DNA from: Micromonospora chalcea
Lineage (GTDB): Bacteria; Actinomycetota; Actinomycetes; Mycobacteriales; Micromonosporaceae
Reading direction: 5' to 3'
Assembly: GCF_002926165.1 (NCBI RefSeq)
Contig: NZ_MAGP01000133.1
Coordinates: 1 to 46,399 of the forward strand
DNA length: 46,399 bases
Under the pieces are notes generated by a model, which saw only the letters and a program-made list of their open reading frames with translations, had not been told where the DNA came from and ran no database searches. The position numbers were made by a program, and so were the translations under genes. Below, piece after piece: positions 16,387 to 26,550 of this stretch (its first letter is position 1; each line of letters begins with the position of its first letter).

Positions 16387-18340
16387 TGCGCCGGTCCCTC
16401 ACCACGCGGCTGTCCCGCCCCGGCATGGCCTTCGCCCGGCTCGGTCTCGCGGCCCGGTTCGCGCTCGGCTTCGTCGCGCTCATCGTCGTGGTCGGCGTGC
16501 TCGCCCCGCTGCTGCTGCGCCACGACCCCACCCAGACCGGCCTCGGACCGGCGCTGACCGGCCCGAACGGCGACTTCTGGTTCGGCCTGGACAAACTCGG
16601 CCGCGACGTCTTCTCCCGGCTGGTCGCCGGCACCCGGCGCTCCCTGATCGTCGGTTTCGGCGCGGCCGGCATCGCGCTGGTGCTCGGCGCGATCCTCGGC
16701 GCGCTCGCCGGCAGCAGCCGCACCGTCGTCGACGAGATCATCATGCGCTGCCTCGACGTGGTCATGGCCTTCCCCACGATCGTGCTCTCCGCGCTGCTGA
16801 TCATCTCGTTCGGCAAGAACAGCCTGCTGGTCCTCGTCATCGCGATCGGGTTCGTGTTCACCCCCTCGGTCGCGCGCATCGTCCGCGCCAACGTGCTGTC
16901 CCAGTACGGCGAGGACTACGTGGCCGCCGAGCGCATCATCGGCGCCCGCCGCCCGCACATCCTCTGGCGGCACGTCCTGCGCAACTGCGCCGCCCCGATC
17001 CTCGTCTTCGTCACCGTCATGGTGGCCGACGCGATCGTCTTCGAGGCGTCCCTGTCCTTCATCGGCGGCGGCCTCGCCCCGCAGGAGGCGGCCTCCTCGT
17101 GGGGCTCGGTCATCGCCTTCGGCAAGGAGATGGTGCAGATCGGCGGCTGGTGGGCCACATTCTTCCCCGGCCTGCTGATCCTGCTCACCGTGCTGGCGCT
17201 CAACGTGCTCTCCGAGGGCATGTCCGACGCCTGGGCCGCCCCCGCCGCGCGCCGCGCCACGTCCACCACCAGCGGTGACGCGCTGGAGCAGGCGCAGCCC
17301 GGCACCGGCGAGGTGGTCGAGCTGCCCGGCCTGGCCGAGGCGGCGCAGCGGCTGCGTGAGCGCGCCCGCCCGCTGCCGCAGGGCAAGCCGGTCCTTCAGG
17401 TCAGCGACCTGTCCATCGGCTTCGAGGGCCGCCACCGCGGCGTCGACATCGTCGACGGGCTCACCTTCGACGTACGCCCCGGCGAGGTCGTCGGCCTGGT
17501 GGGGGAGTCCGGCTCCGGCAAGTCGCTGAGCGTCCTCGCCGTCATGGGTCTGCTGCCGCAGGGCGCCCGGGTACGCGGCGAGATCCGCTTCCAGGACACG
17601 GACCTGCTGAAACTCAACGCCAAGGGCCGCCGCGCCCTGATGGGCCGCGAGATCGCCATGGTCTACCAGGACGCGCTGTCGGCGCTGAACCCGGCGCTGC
17701 GCGTCGGCGCCCAGCTCGCCCAGATGATCCGCCGCGGCGGCACCCGCTCGGCCGAGGAACTGATGCGGCTGGTCGGGCTGGACCCGCGGCGCACCCTCGC
17801 CGCGTACCCGCACGAGCTGTCCGGCGGGCAGCGGCAGCGCGTCGTGATCGCCATGGCGCTGTCCCGCGACCCGAAGCTGATCATCGCCGACGAGCCGACC
17901 ACCGCGCTCGACGTCACCGTGCAGGCCCAGGTGATGGCGCTGCTGCTGGAGCTGCGCGAGCGGCTCGGCTTCGCTCTCATCCTGGTCAGCCACGACCTCG
18001 CCCTGGTCAGCGACGTCTGCGACCGGGTCGTGGTGATGTACGGCGGGCAGATCGTGGAGACCGGCGTGACCGCCGACGTGATGGAGGCGCCCGCCCACCA
18101 CTACGCCCGCGGCCTCCTCGGCTCGGTCCTGTCCCTGGAGACCGGCGCGGAACGGCTCACCCAGATCCGCGGCGTGGTGCCCTCACCGGCCGACTTCCCG
18201 AAGGGTTGCCGGTTCTCCGACCGCTGCCCGATGGCGACCGAGATCTGCCGGGACACCGCGCCCACCATGGCGGGCACGGACGGCCACGGGTACGCCTGCC
18301 ACCACCCCGCCGTCACCGTCAGCGAGAAGGAGCCGGCCCG

Positions 18341-18344
<4 letters not shown>
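16386..18344 (+). CDS. Fused ABC importer permease-ATPase (DppC-DppD type)
   Basis: This 652-residue protein joins a DppC-type permease (about residues 1-285, EAA loop GEDYVAAERIIGARRPHILW) to a complete ATPase through a ~50-residue Ala/Glu/Gln-rich linker. The ATPase has Walker A GESGSGKS (~373), signature LSGGQRQR (~478), Walker B LIIADEPTT (~497), H-loop SHD (~535) and a C-terminal oligo_HPY region with Cys pairs (CRFSDRCPMATEIC). Normally these are separate genes. The fusion fixes permease:ATPase stoichiometry. The reading frame is continuous across the join, so this is not a lost stop in a broken gene. It overlaps the next gene by four bases. Confidence 0.92.
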
Positions 18345-19404
<1,060 letters not shown>

Positions 19405-19408
<4 letters not shown>

Positions 19409-20343
19409 CCACCCCAGCCCCGCGGTTCGCCGGAGTCGTGCCGCCGGCCGTCACCCCCCTGACCGAGGAGGGCGAGGTCGACGTCCACTCCCTGGAACGG
19501 CTGGTCGAGTGGCTGCTCGACGCCGGCGTCGACGGCATCTTCGCGCTCGGCAGCTCCGGCGAGACGGTCTTCCTCACCGACCGGCAGCGGGACCTCGCGC
19601 TGGAGACCATCGTCAAGACCGCCGGCGGCGCCGTGCCGGTCCTCGCCGGATGCATCGAGCCCACCACCCGCCGGGTCGTGGAGCGGGCCGAGGCGTCCAC
19701 CCGGCTGGGCGCGGACGGCCTGGTCGTGACCGCGCCGTTCTACGCCATCGTCGGCCCGCACGAGATCGAGCGGCACTTCCGCGCCGTCGCCGCGGCGGTC
19801 GAGCTTCCGCTGCTGGCGTACGACATCCCGGTCTGCGTGCACAGCAAGCTCTCCGTCGACCTGCTGACCCGCCTCGCCGCCGAGGGCGTGCTGGCCGGCG
19901 TCAAGGACTCCAGCGGCGACGACGTCGCGTTCCGCCAGCTGGCGCTCGCCATCGCCGAGCACGCGCCGGAGCGCGACTTCAGCCTGCTCACCGGCCACGA
20001 GGTCGTGGTCGACGCGATGATGCTCGCCGGTGGCTCCGGCTCGGTGCCCGGACTGGGCAACGTGGACCCGGCCGGATACGTGCGGCTGCACCGCGCCTGC
20101 GTGGCCGGCGACTGGGCCGCGGCCCGGCGGGAGCAGGACCGCCTGACCCGGCTGTTCCGCATCGTCGACGCGGCCGACCCGGCCACCTCGGCGGGCGCCA
20201 CCCGGGGCGTCGGCGCGTTCAAGACCGCGCTGTCCCTGCTCGGCGTCATCGCCGGCAACGCGGTGTCGCTGCCGCTGCGGCCGCTGGACGACGCGGAGAC
20301 GGGCCGCGTGCGTACCCAGCTGGAACTGGCCGGGCTGCTCTGA
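19405..20343 (+). CDS. nanA: DHDPS-family aldolase, probable N-acetylneuraminate lyase
   Basis: This 312-residue TIM barrel of the DapA/NanA family probably cleaves N-acetylneuraminate to pyruvate and N-acetylmannosamine. The pyruvate-binding motif is G49-S-S-G-E53 (GSTGE in classical NanA, GTTGE in DapA). The catalytic Tyr is Tyr139 (LAYDIPV) and the Schiff-base Lys is Lys167 (GVKDSSGD). Sequence alone cannot separate it from other members, such as 2-keto-3-deoxysugar aldolases. The assignment rests on its position between a sialic-type importer and NanK/NanE homologues. GTG start, overlapping the ATPase stop. Confidence 0.82.
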
Positions 20344-20345
20344 CC

Positions 20346-21275
20346 ATGCCCGAGGTGAGCACGACCGGTCTGGTCGCCGCGCTCGACATCGGCGGCACCA
20401 AGACCACAGCCGCGCTGGTCACCGCCGCCGGCGAGGTCGTCGGCCGGCACACCGCGCCGACACCCGGCCGCTCCGGCGCCGCCGCGGTGCTCGACACCGC
20501 CGCCGGCCTGGTCGAGAAGCTGCGGGCGGACGCGCCGGACGTCGTACGGGCGCTCGGCGTCGGCAGCGCCGGCGTCATCGACAGCGGCTCCGGCCTGGTG
20601 CTGTCCGCCACCGACGTGCTGACCGGATGGGCCGGCACGGACCTGCGCGGCGACCTGGCCCGGCGCCTCGGCGTGCCGGTCACCGTGATCAACGACGTGC
20701 ACGCCCACGCGCTGGGCGAGGCGCGTCACGGCGTCGCGGCCGGGTACGACACGGTGCTCTACGTCGCCGTGGGCACCGGTGTCGGGGCGTCGTTCGTCCT
20801 CGGCGACACCGTGCTCGCCGGTGCGCACAGCGCGGCCGGGCACGCCGGGCACCAGCCGTCGGCGTACGCCGGAACGCTGCCCTGCACCTGCGGCGGGCGC
20901 GGGCACCTGGAGGCGATCGCCGCCGGGCCCGCGCTCACCGCCGAGTACGTCCGGCGTACCGGCCGTCCGGTGGCCGACCTGCGGGCCGTCGCCGCGCTCG
21001 CGGCAGGCGGCGACGAGACGGCCCGCGACGTCGTCCGGCTCGGCGGCACGGCCGTCGGGTCCGCCGTCGGCGGCCTGGTCAACGTGCTCGACCCCGCCGC
21101 CGTGGTGATCGGCGGCGGCGTCACCGGCCTCGGCGAGCCGTGGTGGCGGGCGCTGCGCGACGCGGTGCCCGCCGAGACGCTGCCCGGCCTGAAGGGCGTG
21201 CCGGTCCTCGCCTCCACCCTCGGCCCCGACGCGCCGTTGCTCGGCGCCGCCTCGCTCGCCTGGAAGGCCTCATGA
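20346..21275 (+). CDS. nanK: ROK-family sugar kinase, probable N-acetylmannosamine kinase
   Basis: This 309-residue ROK kinase would phosphorylate ManNAc to ManNAc-6-phosphate. The phosphate loop is D14-IGGTKTTAALV, the catalytic Asp lies in VIND-VHA (~117), and an adenosine-site AVGTGVGASFVL follows. The ROK zinc motif CxCGxxGCxE reads C180-TCGGRGHLE: the third Cys is replaced by His187, which may still serve as a ligand together with His169. It starts three bases after the lyase stop (TGACCATG) and overlaps nanE by four bases. The substrate is inferred from the operon. Confidence 0.83.
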   Translation: MPEVSTTGLVAALDIGGTKTTAALVTAAGEVVGRHTAPTPGRSGAAAVLDTAAGLVEKLRADAPDVVRALGVGSAGVIDSGSGLVLSATDVLTGWAGTDLRGDLARRLGVPVTVINDVHAHALGEARHGVAAGYDTVLYVAVGTGVGASFVLGDTVLAGAHSAAGHAGHQPSAYAGTLPCTCGGRGHLEAIAAGPALTAEYVRRTGRPVADLRAVAALAAGGDETARDVVRLGGTAVGSAVGGLVNVLDPAAVVIGGGVTGLGEPWWRALRDAVPAETLPGLKGVPVLASTLGPDAPLLGAASLAWKAS

Positions 21276-21961
21276 ACTCCCTCGTCGACCAGCTCCGTGA
21301 CCGCCTGGTGGTCTCCTGCCAGGCGTACCCGGGTGAGCCGATGCGCGACCCGGACACCATGCGCCGGGTCGCGCTCGCCACCGCCCGCGGCGGCGCCGCC
21401 GGCATCCGCGCCCAGGGCCTGGCGGACATCGCGGCCATCCGCGCAGCGGTGGACCTGCCGCTGATCGGGCTCTGGAAGGACGGCGACGACGACGTCTTCA
21501 TCACTCCGACGCTCGAACACGCGCTGGCCGTCGCCGACGCCGGGGCGCACGTCGTCGCGCTCGACGGCACGTCCCGGCCCCGGCCCGACGGCCGTACGCT
21601 CGCCGAGACGATCGCGGCCGTGCACGAGCGCACCGGCGCGCTGGTGATGGCCGACTGCTCCACGTTCGACGAGGGCATCGCCGCCGCCGCTGCCGGCGCC
21701 GACCTGGTCGGCACGACGCTCTCCGGGTACACCGCGTACACCACAAAGGGCGACGGGCCGGACCTGGACCTGGTCGCCCGGCTCGCCGCCGCGGTCGACG
21801 TCCCGGTGGTCGCCGAGGGACGCATCCACACCCCGGAGCAGGCCGCGCAGGCGCTGCGGGCGGGCGCGTGGACGGTGGTGGTCGGCACCGCCATCACCCA
21901 CCCGAGCACCATCACCGGCTGGTTCGCGTCCGCCGTCCGGGAGGCCGCGTCGTGCCGCTGA
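21272..21961 (+). CDS. nanE: N-acetylmannosamine-6-phosphate 2-epimerase
   Basis: This 229-residue TIM barrel of the NanE family converts ManNAc-6-P to GlcNAc-6-P. Family sequences are LVVSCQAYPGEPMRDP at the start, the catalytic Lys in LIGLWKDGDDDVFITPT, VVALDGTSRPRP, MADCSTFDEGIAA, GTTLSGYT and the catalytic Glu in VVAEGRIHTPEQA. Its length is typical. The ATG overlaps the kinase stop and its last codons overlap the esterase start. This is the most diagnostic gene of the operon and anchors the sialic acid assignment. The downstream NagA/NagB enzymes are not in the window. Confidence 0.92.
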   Translation: MNSLVDQLRDRLVVSCQAYPGEPMRDPDTMRRVALATARGGAAGIRAQGLADIAAIRAAVDLPLIGLWKDGDDDVFITPTLEHALAVADAGAHVVALDGTSRPRPDGRTLAETIAAVHERTGALVMADCSTFDEGIAAAAAGADLVGTTLSGYTAYTTKGDGPDLDLVARLAAAVDVPVVAEGRIHTPEQAAQALRAGAWTVVVGTAITHPSTITGWFASAVREAASCR

Positions 21962-22923
21962 CCGACCTCGACCTGGCCGGCTGCCTCGCGTACCGGCCGG
22001 AGCTGGACGTGCCGGCGGACCTGGACGGATTCTGGGCGCGCACGCTCGACGGCGGCGGCGACCCGGCGGCGGCGGTCTACGAGCCGGTCGACACCGGGCT
22101 GACCCAGATCCGGACGTACGCGGCCACGATCCCCGGTTTCGGCGGTGAGCCGGTACGCGGATGGCTGCACCTGCCCGCCGGTGCCGACGGGCCGCTGCCC
22201 TGCGTGGTCGAGTACCTCGGTTACGGCCGGGGCCGCGGCCTGCCGCACGAGAAGCTGTTCTGGGCGGCGGCGGGTTTCGCGCACCTGATCATGGACAGCC
22301 GGGGCCAGGGGTGGAGCGCCGCCACCGGCGGCACGCCCGACCCGCACCCCTACCCGGCCGGCACCGTGCCCGGCTTCCTCACCCGGGGCGTCGCCGACCC
22401 GGCGGAGCACTACTACCGGCGGCTCATCACCGACGCGGTGCGCTTCGCCGAGGCCGCCCGGCGGCACCCGGCCGTCGACCCGCGCCGGGTGGCGGTGACC
22501 GGCTTCAGCCAGGGCGGCGGCCTCGCCCTGGCCGTCGGCGCGTTGTGCCCGGACGTCGCCGCCGTCATGCCGGACGTGCCGTTCCTGTGCGACATCCGCC
22601 GGGGCGTGCGCGTCGCCGGGCCGGACAGCCCGTACGCCGAGGTCGTCGAGTACCTCGCGCTGCACCGCGACCGCGCCGACCAGGTGTTCCGCACGCTGTC
22701 CTACCTGGACGCCGCAGTGCTCGCGCCGCGCGCCACCGCGCCGGCGCTGTTCTCCATCGCCCTGCGTGACCAGGTCTGCCCGCCGTCGACCTGCTTCGCC
22801 GCCTACCACCGCTACGGCGGCGACAAGGACGTGCGGGTGTACGAGTTCAACGACCACGAGGGCGGCGAGGCCGCGCACCAGCGCGAACAGCTCACCTGGC
22901 TGCGCGGAATCCTGGGCGGCTAA
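21952..22923 (+). CDS. AXE1-family acetylesterase, probable sialate O-acetylesterase
   Basis: This 323-residue alpha/beta hydrolase belongs to the acetyl xylan esterase/cephalosporin-C deacetylase (AXE1) family. The nucleophile is Ser186 in GFSQGG, with Asp273 (LRDQVCPP) and His302 (NDHEGG). MDSRGQGWS and the KLFWAAAGFAHLIMDSR segment are family hallmarks. It has no signal peptide, so it acts in the cytoplasm. The GTG start overlaps the end of nanE by ten bases. The likely role is removing O-acetyl groups from imported sialic acid before lyase cleavage. That is inference: the family's usual substrates are acetylated xylo-oligosaccharides and cephalosporin C. Confidence 0.82.
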   Translation: MPLTDLDLAGCLAYRPELDVPADLDGFWARTLDGGGDPAAAVYEPVDTGLTQIRTYAATIPGFGGEPVRGWLHLPAGADGPLPCVVEYLGYGRGRGLPHEKLFWAAAGFAHLIMDSRGQGWSAATGGTPDPHPYPAGTVPGFLTRGVADPAEHYYRRLITDAVRFAEAARRHPAVDPRRVAVTGFSQGGGLALAVGALCPDVAAVMPDVPFLCDIRRGVRVAGPDSPYAEVVEYLALHRDRADQVFRTLSYLDAAVLAPRATAPALFSIALRDQVCPPSTCFAAYHRYGGDKDVRVYEFNDHEGGEAAHQREQLTWLRGILGG

Positions 22924-23963
22924 CGGGCCCGTTCCACCACGTAGTCGGTCAGCTCCAGCAGGAAACGGCCGTCCTCGGTGTCGGCGGCGGCGCCCAGCGC
23001 CCGCTCACCCTCACGCCGGGCCGCGAGCGCGAGATCCCGGGCGCTGCGCCGCGCCGACTCCACACAGTCGTACGCGAGCAGCCGCCCGTGCAGCCAGCGC
23101 ACCTCGGCGTCGGTGCGCTGCGCGCGGGTACGGCTCAGCAACCGCACGAGCCGTTCACGTTCCTCCGGTGTGCACCGCCGCATGAAGTCGATCAGGATCA
23201 GCGTGCGCTTGCCCTCCCACAGGTCACCGGCGATCTCCTTGCCGTAGCGGGCGTAGTCGCCGGTCAGGTTGAGCGCGTCGTCCTGGATCTGGAACGCCGC
23301 GCCCAGATACCAGCCGTACCGATCCAGCACGTCGAGAGCGTTCTCCCGGCCGGTCGCCACGAGGACGCCGGTGCGGCACGGGTAGATGCACGTGTACCAG
23401 GACGTCTTCTTCAGGCACATCCGGTAGTAGTCGTCGGCGTCCAGGTCGCACACGTTGTCGCGGATCCAGCCGATCTCGATCGCCTGCCCCTCCAGCGAGT
23501 GGCGCATCATCAGCTCGGTCTCGGTGAACAGCCGCCACGCGATCCCGGAGCCGAGCGCCGCCCGGTTCGCGGCCAGCCGCCGCAACGCCAGCAGGTTCGT
23601 CATGTTGCCGACGTTCAGGGCCACGCCCACGCCGTACTCGGCGTGCAGGGTCCGCCCGCCGCGCCGCTGCTCGCTGGAATCCTGGATGTCGTCGTGGATG
23701 AGGAAGGCGTTGTGGAACAGCTCCACTGTCACCGCGGCGTTGAGGCCCACCGCGTCGCCGCCGCCGAACGCCCGGCACGTGGCCAGGCACAGCGCGGCGC
23801 GTAGCCCCTTGCCCCACCGGCGCGGATACTCCGCGACCAGGTCGTAGAGGTAGCGTGGGCCGCCGTCGGGCACGTCGTCGAGCAGCGCGCCGAGGGCGAG
23901 CCCGCGATAGCGCTCCAGCATCCGTTCCACGTGCCCGCCGGCCACCCCGGCGGTCGGCGCCAT
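22920..23963 (-). CDS. Isoprenyl (polyprenyl) diphosphate synthase
   Basis: This 347-residue all-helical trans-prenyltransferase has its first Asp-rich motif at D91-DIQD95, followed by the expected RRGGRTLH. The second motif reads D228-DALN232 (FQIQDDALNL) instead of DDxxD. That form is better known from type III eukaryotic GGPP synthases and still offers two metal-binding Asp. Basic-substrate residues are present in GKGLRAAL and the KEIAGDLWEGKRTL segment. The product length cannot be read from sequence. It lies seven bases after the coiled-coil gene and is probably co-transcribed with it. Its stop overlaps that of the convergent esterase by three bases (ctaa). Confidence 0.88.
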   Translation of the reverse strand: MAPTAGVAGGHVERMLERYRGLALGALLDDVPDGGPRYLYDLVAEYPRRWGKGLRAALCLATCRAFGGGDAVGLNAAVTVELFHNAFLIHDDIQDSSEQRRGGRTLHAEYGVGVALNVGNMTNLLALRRLAANRAALGSGIAWRLFTETELMMRHSLEGQAIEIGWIRDNVCDLDADDYYRMCLKKTSWYTCIYPCRTGVLVATGRENALDVLDRYGWYLGAAFQIQDDALNLTGDYARYGKEIAGDLWEGKRTLILIDFMRRCTPEERERLVRLLSRTRAQRTDAEVRWLHGRLLAYDCVESARRSARDLALAARREGERALGAAADTEDGRFLLELTDYVVERAR

Positions 23964-23970
23964 CGCGCGG

Positions 23971-24381
23971 CTACCGGTCCGTCGGCCGCTTCGGGGCCGG
24001 CGACGCCAGCCGGTCCGCGAGCCCGTTTGCGACCTCGGGGGCCAGCCGCGCCAAATTGAGTACGGTGTCCAGCGCGTCGTGCGCGTCCGACGTGTACCGC
24101 CGGATCACCTCACCGCGCTGGTCGTCGGCCATCTTCAGCTGCCCGACCACGGTGTCGATCAGGGCGTGCCCGTCGGTGCGGACCCGCGCGACGAGTTCGT
24201 CGAACGCCTCCGGGTCGACCCGGCGGCTCTCGGTCAGCTTCTCCTCGAGTCGCCGTGCGCCGGCCAGCCCCGCCGCGAGTTCCTCCTCCAGGACCGTGGC
24301 CGCGTGGGTCACGGTCTCCGAGGTCTCCTCGGCCACCTTCTCGAAGCGCTCGTTCGTGCGCTCACGCTTGCCGTCTGTCAT
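23971..24381 (-). CDS. Small charged helical (phasin-like) protein, unknown function
   Basis: This 136-residue protein is almost entirely predicted helix and rich in Glu, Ala and Arg. Heptad-like runs (ETVTHAATVLEEELAAGLAG, ARRLEEKLTESRR) suggest a coiled coil, and the C-terminal part is more hydrophobic (ALDTVLNLARLAPEVANGLA). The overall look is like phasins or lipid-associated amphipathic proteins, but no family can be named. The ATG (MTDGKRERTNER) is chosen by its position after the divergent promoter region. It precedes the isoprenyl diphosphate synthase by seven bases, which suggests a role in handling its lipid product. Confidence 0.7.
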   Translation of the reverse strand: MTDGKRERTNERFEKVAEETSETVTHAATVLEEELAAGLAGARRLEEKLTESRRVDPEAFDELVARVRTDGHALIDTVVGQLKMADDQRGEVIRRYTSDAHDALDTVLNLARLAPEVANGLADRLASPAPKRPTDR

Positions 24382-24543
24382 GGGCGAAGTGTCACCGGAC
24401 CAGGCACGACGCACCAGGCGAGTGTCGCCATGGTGACTGAGCGTGGCCAGCCCGGGCAGCTTTCGCGACTGGGTACGGGTACTCAGCGCAGTACCGTCCC
24501 GTCGCTCATGTGTCCGCGTCGCGGCGTCGACAGGATCCTTGTC

Positions 24544-26106
24544 ATGGCCGAGACGCTGCACCGACACGCCGCCTTGCGTACCGTCGACACGCCGCTGCCC
24601 GCCGAGGCCGCGCTGGCCCCCGCCGGCCGCGCGGTCGCCGCGCTGGCCCGGCTCATCGCCCACCACCCCGCCGGCTGGAGGTGGCTGGCCCGGCGCCACC
24701 ACCCGGTCCTCGACCGGCTCGCCGCCGCGAACGCGCGGTCCACCTGCGTCCGCGCCGCCCGGCGGGTGCCCGCCTACCAGGCGTTCCTGCGGGCCCGCCC
24801 GGGCGGGCTGCGCCGTCGGCTGCGGGACTTCCCGGAGACCGACAAACGCGGGTACGTGATGGCGTACGACGCCTCGGCCCGGTGCCGGGACGGGCGGATG
24901 CCGGAGCGGGGCGTGGTGGTCGACGAGTCGGCCGGCTCGTCCGGGCGGCCGTTCAACTGGCCGCGCGGCGAGCGGGAGCTGCGGGCGGTGCACCGCGACA
25001 TCGCCGGGTACACCGGGCTGGCGTTCCCGATGCGCCGACCGTTCGTCATCAACGCGTACTCGATGGGCGCCTGGGCGACCGGCACCACGACCGGCGCGGC
25101 GATGGCCCGGATCGCGACGGTGAAGAACACCGGCCCCGACCTGGGGAAGATCGTCGACACGCTGCGCGAGTTCGGCCCCGGCCACGACTACCTGGTGACC
25201 GCGTACCCGCCGTTCCTCAAGCACCTGCGGGACCGGCTCGACGCCGAGGACTTTTCGTGGTCGCGGTACCGGATCTTCGCCAGTTGCGGCGGCGAGGGGA
25301 TGACCGAGGCGTTGCGCGACTACCTGGAGCAGCGGTTCGTGCGGGTGCGGTCGGCGTACGGGGCGTCGGACCTGACCATCGGCATCGGCGCGGAGACCCG
25401 GTTCACGGTCTGGTTGCGGCGGCGGCTGCGCACCGACGCGGGACTGCGCGCGGAACTGCTGGGCCGCGGCGAGCAGCGGCTGCCGATGGTGTTCCAGTAC
25501 AACCCGTTCGCCACCTACCTGGAGACCAACGACCGGCGGGAGCTGCTCTGCACCGTGACCGGCCCGCACGTGCTCCAGCCCCGGCTGCGCTACAACGTCG
25601 GCGACGAGGCGCTGCTGGTGCCGTACCGCCGGATCGTGGAACTGGCGCACGCCGACCCGGTGCGCCGCGCCGAGTTCCGTACCGCGGTGTCCGAGGAGCG
25701 GATGACGCTGCCGTTGCTGCTGCTGTTCGGCCGCAGCGACTCCACCGTGTCCTACCTGGGCGCGAACCTCTACCCGCAGGACGTCGAGTACGGCCTCTAC
25801 ACCGGAAACCCGTACGCCGCCGAGATCAACAGGTTCTGTCTCACGCTGCACGAGGACGCGGCGCTGGAGACCCGGCCGGTGATCCACGTGGAGCTGCGCC
25901 GCCCGCTGGACGCCGCGGCCCGGGCGGCGCTCGCCGACGCCTGCCGCGACGGGGTACGCGCGTACCTGACCTCGGTGTCGCGGGACTTCGCGCAGTCCCT
26001 GGTGGAGGACCCGACCGCCGGTGACCTGCGGGTGGAGCTGCACGAGCCGGGCGGCGGCCCGTTCGCCGCCATGCAGAAGATCAAGAACGTCTACCTGGTG
26101 AGGTGA
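24544..26106 (+). CDS. PaaK/CapK-like adenylate-forming enzyme
   Basis: This 520-residue protein resembles phenylacetate-CoA ligase-like (PaaK/CapK, AMP-binding) enzymes. The nucleotide loop is VDESAGSSGRPFNWPRG (~129). Further matches are FASCGGEGMTEALRDYLEQR, VRSAYGASDLTIGIG, RYNVGDEALLVPY and a C-terminal LFGRSDSTVSYLGANLYPQD, which corresponds to the hinge region of the family. It would activate a carboxylic acid as an acyl-adenylate, possibly with transfer to CoA. No carrier domain is fused. AGGA lies eight bases before the ATG. It heads a four-gene unit and is divergent from the isoprenoid genes. The substrate is unknown. Confidence 0.82.
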   Translation: MAETLHRHAALRTVDTPLPAEAALAPAGRAVAALARLIAHHPAGWRWLARRHHPVLDRLAAANARSTCVRAARRVPAYQAFLRARPGGLRRRLRDFPETDKRGYVMAYDASARCRDGRMPERGVVVDESAGSSGRPFNWPRGERELRAVHRDIAGYTGLAFPMRRPFVINAYSMGAWATGTTTGAAMARIATVKNTGPDLGKIVDTLREFGPGHDYLVTAYPPFLKHLRDRLDAEDFSWSRYRIFASCGGEGMTEALRDYLEQRFVRVRSAYGASDLTIGIGAETRFTVWLRRRLRTDAGLRAELLGRGEQRLPMVFQYNPFATYLETNDRRELLCTVTGPHVLQPRLRYNVGDEALLVPYRRIVELAHADPVRRAEFRTAVSEERMTLPLLLLFGRSDSTVSYLGANLYPQDVEYGLYTGNPYAAEINRFCLTLHEDAALETRPVIHVELRRPLDAAARAALADACRDGVRAYLTSVSRDFAQSLVEDPTAGDLRVELHEPGGGPFAAMQKIKNVYLVR

Positions 26107-26109
26107 GCG

Positions 26110-26550
26110 ATGCGCACCCGTGACTTCTCCCGCGCCCCGGCCCAGGCCCGCGCCGGCGCCATGTTCATCGGCGGCACCCGGTACGCGAACCCGCTGGTGC
26201 TGCTGCGCCTGGCCCCCGACTGGATCCGGATGGTGCGCGACATGCGCCGGATGTCCGGCTACTGCTGGCACACCGTCTACTGGCAGTTCCCGCTGACGCT
26301 CGGCACCATCGCGTTCTTCACCGACCGCGACGCGCTGCTGCGCTTCGCCCGGACCCGGCACCACCGGAGGCTGATGATGTGGCTGACCGACGGCAACCGC
26401 AACGCCACGGCCGGGTTCATCCGCCTCTACACCGCCTCCCCGGACGGCTACTCAAACGGCGCGTGGCGGGCCGAGGACGGCGCGATGGGCCACATCGAGC
26501 GGTTCACGCCGCTGGGCGCGGAGACCACCGGACCGGCGGTGCGCCGGTGA
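26110..26550 (+). CDS. Small DUF4188-like protein, unknown function
   Basis: This 146-residue protein starts three bases after the adenylating enzyme and overlaps the next gene by four bases. Sequence such as YWQFPLTLGTIAFFTDRDAL followed by RFARTRHHRRLMMWLTDGN resembles the ferredoxin-like (antibiotic biosynthesis monooxygenase) fold of DUF4188-type proteins. Such proteins include heme-degrading and aldoxime-dehydratase-related members, but no catalytic residue can be assigned. It has no signal peptide and two weakly hydrophobic stretches. Its tight coupling argues that it acts in the same pathway as its neighbours. Confidence 0.7.
   Translation: MRTRDFSRAPAQARAGAMFIGGTRYANPLVLLRLAPDWIRMVRDMRRMSGYCWHTVYWQFPLTLGTIAFFTDRDALLRFARTRHHRRLMMWLTDGNRNATAGFIRLYTASPDGYSNGAWRAEDGAMGHIERFTPLGAETTGPAVRR

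Noticed and set aside
24544..26106. PaaK-like enzyme as an NRPS adenylation domain
   Set aside because: There is no carrier or condensation domain, and the motifs follow the PaaK/CapK order, not the NRPS A-domain order.
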